NCBI GenBank assembly: GCA_019313605.1 | Contig: JAFDAW010000043.1 | Coordinates: 1 to 13,250, forward strand | Direction of reading: 5' to 3' | Source of the DNA: Deltaproteobacteria bacterium | Lineage (GTDB): Bacteria; Myxococcota_A; UBA9160; SMWR01 | Length of the DNA: 13,250 nucleotides | Shown here: positions 6,715-13,250 of the stretch, one piece after another | Numbering within the stretch: the first letter of the stretch is position 1 | Layout of the letters: every line of letters starts with the position of its first letter | Program-made: the position numbers and the translations under genes | Notes under the pieces: model-generated | The model's input: only the letters and a program-made list of their open reading frames with translations | The model's database searches: none | Told to the model about the DNA's origin: nothing

Positions 6715-6720
6715 GGAGGT
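6715..6720 (+). promoter_or_regulatory. Strong ribosome binding site for the STAS-like gene
   Basis: GGAGGT lies 8 nt before the ATG at 6729 and decides that start. It is much stronger than the sites of the two coupled SDR genes, so this last gene of the run can be translated independently. Confidence 0.7.
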
Positions 6721-6728
6721 GAATTTCG

Positions 6729-7115
6729 ATGACGATTCATTATCGAATCGACGCGTCGAGCAATCGAATTATGACGAGGGTGTTGGGAGAAGTCACAATC
6801 GACGAAGCGCTCCAACACTTCGATGAACTTTCAGTAGATCCCAGTTACGAGCCAGGCATGGATGCGCTGCTCGACCTGACCGATTGCGAAACCCTGCTGG
6901 ATGTGGACAAGATCCGAACCGCCGCAGCGCGAGCGACAGCGGACCTTTCCACTCTTCGCTTCGGCCGAATGGCGATCGTGGTCGCCTCCGAGGCGCTCTT
7001 CGGAATGCTGCGAATGTTTCACACGCTCTCGGAGAGCGCTTTTTCAGAAGTGCAGATCTTCAGGGACCGCGATGAAGCACTCCAATGGCTCGGTGGATCC
7101 GGGTCGACCCACTGA
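6729..7115 (+). CDS. Small SpoIIAA/STAS-like cytoplasmic protein
   Basis: 128 residues with no signal peptide or membrane segment. The pattern is an N-terminal beta-hairpin (MTIHYRIDASSNRIMTRVLG), a helix (TIDEALQHFDEL), a strand with a short acidic turn (DALLDLTDCETLLD), a helix (VDKIRTAAARA), a strand (RMAIVVAS) with a helix rich in Phe and Met, and a final strand-helix pair (EVQIFRDRDEALQWLG). This is the layout of the SpoIIAA-like/STAS fold, in which small domains bind lipids, nucleotides or partner proteins. The closing phrase, in which a residue run like FRDxxEALxWL ends the domain, is common in this family. No catalytic residues are expected. It follows the FabG-like gene by 27 nt and may sense or organise the products of the preceding genes, but that is a guess. 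Confidence 0.6.
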   Translation: MTIHYRIDASSNRIMTRVLGEVTIDEALQHFDELSVDPSYEPGMDALLDLTDCETLLDVDKIRTAAARATADLSTLRFGRMAIVVASEALFGMLRMFHTLSESAFSEVQIFRDRDEALQWLGGSGSTH

Positions 7116-7368
7116 TTCACTTCCAGCGGCGTTTCGGTGTTGTTCGAGCTCGGCGGTAGAGGGTTCGTTCCACGGCGAAATGAGGGCACCTTTCCGCGCC
7201 ACCACGCTCCACCCGGATGGCCGGGACAAGGACTCGATCCCCTTCCTTCCGAAGCAAACGGGCCGTGAGAGCGGAAGCTCTTGAAAGCTGAGTGAGAGCT
7301 CCGCCAGGCCGGGTTACCGCCCAGTCGAATGGCCACAGATCCCCGATTTTGCTACCGAATCGGATACT
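7116..7368 (+). promoter_or_regulatory. Non-coding leader of asd with a bulged hairpin
   Basis: 253 bases without a convincing gene. The main structure is at 7271-7304: GCGG, a bulged A, AGCTCT, a 13-base loop, then AGAGCT and CCGC. It is enclosed by GGCC at 7261-7264 and GGCC at 7307-7310, which can also pair. The asd promoter must lie here, or asd is read through from upstream. I cannot place -35 and -10 boxes. No lysine or other known riboswitch core is recognised, and the patches that look like a tRNA T-arm do not form a cloverleaf. Confidence 0.35.
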
Positions 7369-8487
7369 ATGCGGATCGAAAACGTCGGATTCATCGGTTG
7401 GCGCGGGATGGTGGGGAGCGTGCTGCTCGACCGCATGCGCGCCGAAGGCGACTTCAAGGGCCTCGTGCCCGAGTTCTACACCACGTCCCAGATCGGGGAT
7501 GCGGCGCCGGACGTGGGCTGCGAAGCACCGCCTCTGAAAGACGCCTACGACCTGGCTGCGCTCACGCGCCACGACGCCATCGTCACCTGCCAGGGCGGCG
7601 ACTATACGAAGCAGGTTCTGCACGACCTGCGCAAGAACGGCTGGACGGGCTACTGGATCGACGCCGCGCGCTTCAAGCGCATGGACGACGACAGCGTGAT
7701 CGTGCTCGATCCGGTCAACCGCGACGTGATCGATCGCGGCATCGCTTCCGGCGTGAAGAACTACATCGGCGGCAACTGCACCGTGAGTCTCATGTTGATG
7801 GGCCTGGGCGGTTTGTTCCAAAACGACTGGGTCGAATGGATGACCGCGATGACCTATCAGTCGGCATCGGGCGCGGGCGCGCAGGGCATGATCGAGCTCA
7901 CGCGCCAAATGCACGCGCTCGGCGACGGCTGTTCGGACCTGCTCGCCAACCCGGCGTCGACGGCGTTGGAGATCGACCAGAAGCTGATCGAGATCGCGAG
8001 CAGCGACGCGTACCCCAGCAAAATCTTCGGTGTGCCCCTGGCCGGCAGCCTGATTCCCTGGATCGACGCTCCCACCGACGACGGTTCGACCCTCGAAGAG
8101 TGGAAGGGCCACGCCGAGGGGAACAAGATCCTCGGCACTGAGCAGCCGATTCCGATCGATGGAATCTGCGTGCGTGTGGGGGCGATGCGCTGCCACAGCC
8201 AGGCGTTTACGGTGAAGCTGCGTGCGGACGTTCCGATGGATGAGATCGAGGATGCGCTGGCAAAGGCGAACGACTGGGTTTCGTTCGTCCCCAACGAAAT
8301 GCAACCCACACGCGAGCAACTCTCTCCGGCCGCGGTCACGGGGACACTGACGATCCCCGTTGGGCGTGTGCGCAAGCTTCGCATGGGGGGAGACTATCTC
8401 GGGGCGTTCAGCGTCGGAGATCAACTACTCTGGGGAGCCGCGGAGCCGCTTCGGCGCGTTCTGAATATTCTTCGCGAGAGCGTGTAA
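7369..8487 (+). CDS. asd: Aspartate-semialdehyde dehydrogenase, enterobacterial-type subfamily
   Basis: 372 residues, close to the 367 of E. coli Asd. It reduces aspartyl phosphate to aspartate semialdehyde with NADPH, the branch point to lysine/diaminopimelate, threonine and methionine. The N-terminal dinucleotide loop is GFIGWRGMVGS (about 7-17). The catalytic Cys is C137 in GGNCTVSLM, followed by SASGAGAQG and the base His H276 in MRCHSQAF. The C-terminal signature DQLLWGAAEPLRR is nearly the same as in gamma-proteobacteria. All key residues are present, so the enzyme should be active. The start codon overlaps GATACTATG and has only a weak ribosome site, but no other start preserves the nucleotide-binding strand. 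It is a different subfamily from the fragment at 1057-1236. Confidence 0.95.
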   Translation: MRIENVGFIGWRGMVGSVLLDRMRAEGDFKGLVPEFYTTSQIGDAAPDVGCEAPPLKDAYDLAALTRHDAIVTCQGGDYTKQVLHDLRKNGWTGYWIDAARFKRMDDDSVIVLDPVNRDVIDRGIASGVKNYIGGNCTVSLMLMGLGGLFQNDWVEWMTAMTYQSASGAGAQGMIELTRQMHALGDGCSDLLANPASTALEIDQKLIEIASSDAYPSKIFGVPLAGSLIPWIDAPTDDGSTLEEWKGHAEGNKILGTEQPIPIDGICVRVGAMRCHSQAFTVKLRADVPMDEIEDALAKANDWVSFVPNEMQPTREQLSPAAVTGTLTIPVGRVRKLRMGGDYLGAFSVGDQLLWGAAEPLRRVLNILRESV

Positions 8488-8549
8488 ACGCAAAGCGTGG
8501 AGATCGAGGTAGGTCCGCAGTGAAGGGCGCACCACCATCCTCTGTTCGT

Positions 8550-8565
8550 CGAGCCAGCTGGCTCG
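8550..8565. promoter_or_regulatory. Perfect 16-bp palindrome upstream of folB
   Basis: CGAGCCAGCTGGCTCG is fully self-complementary and lies 31 bases before the GTG of folB in a 109-base gap. A palindrome with no loop suits a dimeric DNA-binding protein. It could also form a short cruciform or hairpin in the message. No known operator is recognised. Confidence 0.4.
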
Positions 8566-8596
8566 GGCGAGTCGGGGCAAACGCGGAGATATTACG

Positions 8597-8965
8597 GTGA
8601 GCGATGTCATTCTGTTGGAGGGAATCCAGATCCCGGCGGCACTCGGCGTTACGGCCGGGGAGCGGCGGGTTCGTCGGCCGGTCACGCTGGATCTGGAGGT
8701 TGGACTCGATCTTCGAGACGCGGGTCGGGTGGATCGAATCCGGCGGACCGTCCACTACAAGCGGGTTTTCGAGGTCGTCGATGACGTGGCGGCAAACCAG
8801 GAGCACCAGCTCGTCGAGGCGCTCGGGGATCGGATCGCGCGCGCCGTGCTCTCTAAATTCGACGTCGATTTCGTCACGGTCACGGTCCGCAAGCCCACCC
8901 CGATCGCGGGTGTGCTCCAATACGCGGGCGTGCGGATCACGCGAACCCGCGAGGATGTCAGCTGA
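8597..8965 (+). CDS. folB: Dihydroneopterin aldolase
   Basis: 122 residues, the normal length for FolB, which converts 7,8-dihydroneopterin to 6-hydroxymethyl-dihydropterin and glycolaldehyde in folate synthesis, usually as an octamer. The N-terminal strand LLEGIQIPAALGVTAGER holds E22, the pterin-binding and catalytic Glu position of S. aureus FolB as I recall it. VHYKRVFEVVDDV matches the family DYxxVxxxV segment. VEALGDRIAR carries the conserved Glu helix. VRKPTPI has K99, matching the catalytic Lys near 100. Start: GTG at 8597 with GGAG about 8 nt upstream (8585-8588). Close relatives act as dihydroneopterin triphosphate epimerase (FolX), which cannot be excluded. No other folate gene lies in the window. 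Confidence 0.88.
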   Translation: MSDVILLEGIQIPAALGVTAGERRVRRPVTLDLEVGLDLRDAGRVDRIRRTVHYKRVFEVVDDVAANQEHQLVEALGDRIARAVLSKFDVDFVTVTVRKPTPIAGVLQYAGVRITRTREDVS

Positions 8966-8975
8966 ATCGACCGAT

Positions 8976-8999
8976 GGGTCAATCTACGGCTTGAGACCC
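8976..8999 (+). other. Imperfect stem-loop after folB
   Basis: GGGTCAA (8976-8982) can pair with TTGAGACCC (8991-8999) with a two-base bulge. It begins ten bases after the folB stop. There is no T-run, so it is at best a weak terminator or message-end structure. Confidence 0.3.
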
Positions 9000-9016
9000 G
9001 AGAATTAGAAACACAA

Positions 9017-9029
9017 AACCCATTGGGTT
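9017..9029. promoter_or_regulatory. Perfect inverted repeat AACCCA-T-TGGGTT upstream of the siroheme reductase
   Basis: A 13-base symmetrical site lies in an AT-rich patch of the 130-base gap, 66 bases before the reductase ATG. That is where a promoter-proximal operator would be. The one-base centre argues against an RNA hairpin. The regulator is unknown. Cys- or nitrogen-responsive control would make sense for the gene behind it. Confidence 0.45.
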
Positions 9030-9095
9030 AGTCTGGTATTGCCCCTTGTGGTTCGGACCGGGGCCCTCGCACCGTAGAACGATCGGAGACCCCCT

Positions 9096-10847
9096 ATGGC
9101 TTCTGAGAAGCCGGCCCCTCCCGTAGTGAATCTCGCGGACGGCGACGTCGCCCGGATGTCCAAGAACGAGCGGATCAAGAACGCGAGTGAAGGGCTCTTC
9201 TACGTCCAGCCCGCGAAGGGCGAGCGCCACACGTTTGCGGACGAGATCGCGGCCCTCGACCGTGGCGAGAGCCAGACGATCTCGGACGAAGCCAAGGAGA
9301 TCTCGAAGTTCTTCGGCATCTACAAGCAACAGGGCCGAGGCGAGCGCGGCAAGAAGATCGACGACCATTTTTTCATGGTCCGGATCAAGGCGCCTGGCGG
9401 TGGCGGCTTCAGCCGCGATCAATGGCTCGCGCTCGACCGCGCCGCGGACGATTACGCGGATGGCACGCTGCGCGTGACTTCGCGCCAGGGCATCCAGTAC
9501 CACCACATCTACGGCCCGAAGCTCGCTCCGCTGATTCGGCACCTCAACCGTGGTTATCGCGACGGCGCAACGCTCGGCGCCTGCGGCGATGTCAATCGCA
9601 ACGTGATGGGGTGCCCGACCGAAGGGCTCGATCCGAAGTACGCGACCGGCGCGTTCGATCTTTCTTGCGAGCTCGCCGACGAGCTCGCGCCGAAGACCAC
9701 CGCCTACTTTCAGATCTTCCAATCCGACGAAGAGGGTCGCAACGTGCGCCCCATCAACTCGAGTGAGTCGCTTTACGGCGAAACCTATCTGCCGCGTAAA
9801 TTCAAGATTGGCATTGCGCATCCCACCGATAACTCGATCGATGTGCTCACGCAGGACGTTGGGCTGGTTCCAGTGTCTCCAGGCGGTGTCATCGATGGCA
9901 GCGTCTGGGATCTCTACTCGGGCGGGGGTCTCGGGCTCACTCACAACATGCCGCAAACCGCGGCGCTGCTCGGGCTCTACCTCGGCCGTGTGCGTCGCGA
10001 ACAGGTCATCGAGGTCTGCAAGTCGATCGCAATCCTACAGCGCGAGCAGGGCGAGCGGAAGAATCGCCGCCAGGCGCGCTGGAAGTACACGATCCGACGG
10101 CTCGGTGTAGATGCGGTCAAGCAGGCGCTGCGCGATCGCTTCGGGATCGAGCTCGAAGATGCCGAACCAACACCGCTGCCGCCGATGGAGCTTCACCTCG
10201 GCTGGCACGAGCAGCGAGGTGGCGGGGGCTATTACGGGATTTCGGTCGAAAATGGTCGGGTGACGCCCGCACTGAGGGCGGCCATCCGACGGGCCGTCGA
10301 AGAGTTGGATCTCTCGGTTCGCGCGACCGCCCAACAGGATCTACTGCTCTGCGATGTGCGGGATCGCGCGGCGCTCGAGCAGATCCTGGAAGAGGGCGGC
10401 GTCGCGAAGCCCGAATCGATCTCGATCGTGCGCCGGAATTCGATGGCCTGCCCCGCAAAACCCACCTGCGGCCTCGCGATGACGGACGCCGAGGGAATTC
10501 TTCCGCGCTACATGGACGCGATCGAGGCGGCCGGGCTCGGGGATGTCGATGTGGTGATCCGGATGACGGGTTGCCCGAACAATTGCGCGCGCCCGCCGAG
10601 TGCGGAAATTGGGATCTACGGCTATGGGAAGAACGATCACGTCGTTCTGGTCGGGGGCTCTCGGGCGGGCACGCGGATCGCGCAACCCCTCTACGCCCGG
10701 CTTCCGGGTGAGCAGATGATCCCCGCATTGATCGGTCTGCTGACGGCGATTCGCGACCGCGCAGACGGCCGGCTCGCGGGTGAGCTCCTGCACGAAACCG
10801 CCTCCGAGCAGCTGCGCTCCTGGGTCGGGGTAGCTGACGAAGCTTGA
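9096..10847 (+). CDS. Siroheme/4Fe-4S sulfite (or nitrite) reductase hemoprotein
   Basis: 583 residues. It carries the duplicated siroheme reductase fold. The cluster/siroheme ligands are C452-x5-C458 (ACPAKPTCG) and C493-x3-C497 (GCPNNCARP), the standard motif. Anion-binding residues are also present: R126 and R130 in LRVTSRQGIQYHH, R168 in GDVNRNVMG, and K235/K237 in YLPRKFK, identical to the E. coli CysI segment. The reaction is a six-electron reduction of sulfite to sulfide, or nitrite to ammonia. The YLPRKFK and SKNERIK segments favour the assimilatory sulfite reductase side, but this is not decisive. No flavoprotein subunit (CysJ) is present, which suggests ferredoxin as donor or a distant partner. 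GGAG at 9084-9087 supports the ATG. Followed after 76 nt by cofG. Confidence 0.88.
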   Translation: MASEKPAPPVVNLADGDVARMSKNERIKNASEGLFYVQPAKGERHTFADEIAALDRGESQTISDEAKEISKFFGIYKQQGRGERGKKIDDHFFMVRIKAPGGGGFSRDQWLALDRAADDYADGTLRVTSRQGIQYHHIYGPKLAPLIRHLNRGYRDGATLGACGDVNRNVMGCPTEGLDPKYATGAFDLSCELADELAPKTTAYFQIFQSDEEGRNVRPINSSESLYGETYLPRKFKIGIAHPTDNSIDVLTQDVGLVPVSPGGVIDGSVWDLYSGGGLGLTHNMPQTAALLGLYLGRVRREQVIEVCKSIAILQREQGERKNRRQARWKYTIRRLGVDAVKQALRDRFGIELEDAEPTPLPPMELHLGWHEQRGGGGYYGISVENGRVTPALRAAIRRAVEELDLSVRATAQQDLLLCDVRDRAALEQILEEGGVAKPESISIVRRNSMACPAKPTCGLAMTDAEGILPRYMDAIEAAGLGDVDVVIRMTGCPNNCARPPSAEIGIYGYGKNDHVVLVGGSRAGTRIAQPLYARLPGEQMIPALIGLLTAIRDRADGRLAGELLHETASEQLRSWVGVADEA

Positions 10848-10923
10848 TTGACCACTGCACTCACGTGGTATCGTTCCGCCACGGCTGACGCCCGCACGCT
10901 GTGGGCCGAGGGAGTGCCTCGAA
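10848..10923 (+). other. Short gap between siroheme reductase and cofG
   Basis: These 76 bases hold a small stem ACCAC (10851-10855) with GTGGT (10865-10869), and near the end GAGGGAG (about 10909-10915), the ribosome binding site of cofG. No T-run terminator is seen, so read-through from the reductase into cofG is plausible. Confidence 0.4.
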
Positions 10924-12156
10924 TTGAGCGGATTCAATCATCAGGCTTCACTGCCCCGCGCCGAAGCGGAGCAAATCGTCGGCAGCGCGGTCGATGCGGG
11001 CCAGCTCGAACGCCGCCCCGCCGAGCGGCTCGCTGCGCAGCTTGGTGACCCGATCGTTCGGGAAGTCGTGCTCGAAGGCGCCGCCGAGAGCAAGCGGCGG
11101 GGCAAGGGTGACATTGTCAGCGTTTCCCGGAATGTCTTCATCCCACTGACGAACCTCTGCCGCAACCGCTGCGCGTACTGCACCTTCGCGAAACTTCCGG
11201 GCTCCCCGGAAGCCAAGACCTACACGCTCCGGGAAGTCGAAGAGGCCGTGCGCGTCGCTGTCTCATTGGGCTGTTGCGAAGCGCTCCTCTGCCTCGGCGA
11301 CAAGCCCGAGATCGCCTATCACTCGTATCGGGAGTGGCTCGCGCACAACGAATTGCGCGACACGACCGACTATCTCGTGCGAGCCTGTCGGATCGCGTTC
11401 GAGGGTGGAATCCTGCCGCACACCAACGCGGGCATCCTCAGCGAGAGCGAGATGGCGGAGTTGCGGCCCTGGAACGCCTCGATGGGATTGATGCTCGAGT
11501 CGACGAGCGCGCGGCTTCGGCAAAAGGACATGGCCCATTACTACAGTCCCGACAAGGATCCCGATCTGCGCATTCGCATGCACGAGCAGGCCGGTCAGCT
11601 GCAGATCCCATTTACCAGCGGGATCCTGCTCGGCATCGGAGAGAGTGCGGTCGAGCGGGTCGACACGCTGCTGGCCATTCGCGAACTCGATGATCGCTAC
11701 GGTCACATCCAGGAGGTGATCGTCCAGCCCTTCCACCCGAAAACGGACACGCCGATGGCTGCTACCGGTTCGATCTCGGACGAGGAAGTCGCCGCTTGGG
11801 TTGCGATCGCGCGGTTGATCCTCGGACCCGAGATGAACGTTCAGGCGCCGCCGAATCTCGCGTCCAGCGCGCTCGAATTGTTGCTGCGCTCCGGGCTCAA
11901 CGACTGGGGTGGCATTTCGCCCGTGACGGTCGACTTCATCAACCCCGAGGCGCCCTGGCCCGAACTCGAAGCTCTTCGAAAGCGCACCGAAGCCGCGGGC
12001 CAGCGCCTCGTCGAGCGCCTCCCCGTTTATCCCGCGTATCTTCTCGATCGACCGGACTTCTTCGAGCCCCGCATTCGCGAGGCCGCACTCGAACGAGCCG
12101 ATCTGTCGGGTTTCGCGCGGACCCGCGCAACCGGTACCGGCGTGGAGGCGGCGTGA
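10924..12156 (+). CDS. cofG: FO synthase subunit 1, 7,8-didemethyl-8-hydroxy-5-deazariboflavin synthase CofG
   Basis: 410 residues, a radical SAM enzyme. With CofH it forms FO, the deazaflavin chromophore of F420, in the cytoplasm. The SAM-cluster motif is C79-x3-C83-x2-C86 in LCRNRCAYCTF. Typical CofG segments follow: LCLGDKPE, LPHTNAG, GLMLESTS, TSGILLGIGES, VIVQPFHPK, then VQAPPNL and a late NDWGGISPVT. All are where the family has them. The N-terminal 65 residues are helical and include a segment like the family lead-in. The TTG start has GAGGGAG about 9 nt upstream, and no ATG or GTG in frame gives a full N-terminus. cofH begins on the last base of its stop codon. The split CofG/CofH form differs from the fused FbiC of actinobacteria. 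Identification is firm. Confidence 0.95.
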   Translation: MSGFNHQASLPRAEAEQIVGSAVDAGQLERRPAERLAAQLGDPIVREVVLEGAAESKRRGKGDIVSVSRNVFIPLTNLCRNRCAYCTFAKLPGSPEAKTYTLREVEEAVRVAVSLGCCEALLCLGDKPEIAYHSYREWLAHNELRDTTDYLVRACRIAFEGGILPHTNAGILSESEMAELRPWNASMGLMLESTSARLRQKDMAHYYSPDKDPDLRIRMHEQAGQLQIPFTSGILLGIGESAVERVDTLLAIRELDDRYGHIQEVIVQPFHPKTDTPMAATGSISDEEVAAWVAIARLILGPEMNVQAPPNLASSALELLLRSGLNDWGGISPVTVDFINPEAPWPELEALRKRTEAAGQRLVERLPVYPAYLLDRPDFFEPRIREAALERADLSGFARTRATGTGVEAA

Positions 12157-13250
12157 TGTTGGAGCGCCTGCTCGCCGGCGTAAGCCCGGAGGTCGGCCGC
12201 ATTCTCGAAGCGGCTCTCGAAAAGCGCGAACTCTGCGAGCGCGACGCGTCGGTGCTGCTGTCCACCGAGGGAGCCGACTTCTTTGCGCTACTTCGCACCG
12301 CGGATCTCGCTCGCAGCGACGACAACGGAGACGATGTCTCGTACGTGGTGGTCCGCAACATCAATTTCACCAACGTCTGCTACGTCGGGTGTACTTTCTG
12401 TGGTTTCTCGCGCCATCGGGACGAGGACGACGCCTACGATCATCCGCTCGAGGCGCTGCTCGAAAAAGCGCGCGACGCCGTGGCTCGGGGCGCGACCGAA
12501 CTTTGCATCCAAGGCGGAATTCACCCCGCAAAGGACCACAACCACTATCGCGACATCCTGCTCGCAATGAAGCGGGAATTTCCCGAAATTCATCTGCACG
12601 CTTTTTCTCCCGAGGAGATCGACTTTGGCCACCGCAAGAGCGGGATGGAACTGAGCGACTACCTGCGCTGGCTGATGGACGCCGGGCTCGGAACGCTCCC
12701 CGGCACCGCCGCGGAGATTCTCGACGATTCCGTTCGCGCGATCGTTTCGCCCCGCAAGCTCGTAACCGCGCGCTGGGTCGAGATCGTCAAAGCCGCCCAT
12801 TCGGTCGGGCTGCGTTCCACCTCGACGCTGATGTACGGGCACGTCGAAAGCGTCGAGCAGGTCGCCGCGCATCTGAATCTGTTGCGCGAGATCCAGAAGG
12901 AAACCGGAGGCTTTACAGAGTTCGTCCCGCTCAGCTTCATCCACGAGCGCAACATCCTCTTCAACCACATGGACGCGCGGCCGGGCGCTTCGATGCCCGA
13001 AGATCTGCGCATGATCGCGGTCGCGCGGTTGTTCTTGCGGCCCTGGATCTCGAACATCCAGATGTCGTGGGTGAAGATGGGCCCCAAGCTCGCCCAGATG
13101 GCGCTGCTCGCGGGTGCAAACGATTTCGGTGGAACCTTGATGGAGGAGTCGATCAGTCGCGAGTCGGGATCTCACTTCGGAGAGAATCTCCCCCAGGAAG
13201 AGATTCGCCAGTTGATTCGAACGCTGGGACGCACACCGGTGGAGCGATCG
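12156..13250 (+). CDS. cofH: FO synthase subunit 2, CofH (5-amino-6-(hydroxybenzyl)uracil synthase), C-terminus cut by window
   Basis: The ATG at 12156 shares one base with the cofG TGA, so the two subunits are translationally coupled. 365 codons stay open to the right edge and probably only the last residues are missing. Radical SAM motif C75-x3-C79-x2-C82 in VCYVGCTFCGF, preceded by the family-typical NINFTNVC. Later come LCIQGGIHP, HAFSPEEI, GLGTLPGTAAEI, RSTSTLMYGH, FVPLSFIHERN and a C-terminal GGTLMEESISRESG, all hallmarks of CofH and its menaquinone relative MqnE/MqnC superfamily. Proximity to cofG settles CofH. In the known pathway CofH joins a tyrosine-derived radical to 5-amino-6-ribitylaminouracil, and CofG then closes the ring to FO. 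No other F420 gene (cofC, cofD, cofE) is in view. Confidence 0.95.
   Translation, partial: MLERLLAGVSPEVGRILEAALEKRELCERDASVLLSTEGADFFALLRTADLARSDDNGDDVSYVVVRNINFTNVCYVGCTFCGFSRHRDEDDAYDHPLEALLEKARDAVARGATELCIQGGIHPAKDHNHYRDILLAMKREFPEIHLHAFSPEEIDFGHRKSGMELSDYLRWLMDAGLGTLPGTAAEILDDSVRAIVSPRKLVTARWVEIVKAAHSVGLRSTSTLMYGHVESVEQVAAHLNLLREIQKETGGFTEFVPLSFIHERNILFNHMDARPGASMPEDLRMIAVARLFLRPWISNIQMSWVKMGPKLAQMALLAGANDFGGTLMEESISRESGSHFGENLPQEEIRQLIRTLGRTPVERS

Noticed and set aside
7120..7300. Possible tRNA, because GGGTTCGTTCC and GGACTCGATCCCC resemble T-arms
   Set aside because: Neither piece has the conserved GTTCRANYC loop, and no acceptor, D or anticodon arm can be paired around them on either strand.
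7117..8424. 435-residue minus-strand open frame opposite asd
   Set aside because: asd is certain on the plus strand. The antisense product is His-, Arg- and Ala-rich with no fold signal.
12288..13175. 295-residue minus-strand open frame at the right end
   Set aside because: Antisense to cofH, whose radical SAM motif and family segments read cleanly through to the edge.
1..13250. Frequent GCGATCG / CGATCGC words, resembling the cyanobacterial HIP1 repeat
   Set aside because: They fall mostly inside codons for Ala, Ile, Asp and Arg in GC-rich genes. Without a count against a codon-aware background there is no support for a special role.

Overview
The window is a stretch of bacterial chromosome, rich in GC (Asp, Ile and Leu codons mostly end in C or G). 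It is densely packed and almost wholly on the + strand. A Pal-type outer-membrane lipoprotein shows a Gram-negative cell. The two-gene deazaflavin (FO/F420) cluster, a nuclease-helicase DinG and the GTG/TTG starts would fit a deltaproteobacterial-type lineage (Myxococcota, Desulfobacterota, Binatota or relatives). That placement is an inference from gene content and was not tested. I see no insertion sequence, phage gene, CRISPR array, tRNA or rRNA.

Left edge, minus strand (1-495): a small zinc-ribbon membrane protein lies 6 nt upstream of the start of thiI, which runs off the left edge. Diverging from them is an unrecognised acidic protein (621-1058). Next comes a fragment resembling the C-terminus of aspartate-semialdehyde dehydrogenase (1057-1236), of a different subfamily from the intact asd further on, and then a non-coding leader to pal.

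Centre (1493-7115): pal encodes a peptidoglycan-associated lipoprotein and is followed by two overlapping hairpins. Then comes a run of coupled genes: a DinG helicase with an N-terminal DEDDh exonuclease and a predicted iron-sulphur cluster, an enoyl-reductase-like SDR with a large insertion, and a FabG-like SDR. Stop and start codons overlap at both junctions. A small SpoIIAA/STAS-like protein follows behind a strong ribosome binding site.

Right half (7369-13250): anabolic genes in one direction. They are asd (Asp-family amino acids), folB (folate), a siroheme sulfite/nitrite reductase, cofG and cofH. CofG and CofH together make FO, the chromophore of F420, from tyrosine and a pyrimidine. 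cofH overlaps cofG by one base and is cut by the right edge. Clear palindromes precede folB and the reductase and may be operators.

Nothing here is a clearly new defence or mobile system. The points most worth checking are the orphan ASADH fragment, the exonuclease plus Fe-S architecture of the DinG, the coupling of that helicase to two unusual SDRs (one with an insertion of about 50 residues, one lacking the usual catalytic Asn), the alternative hairpins after pal, and the FO genes beside a siroheme reductase.
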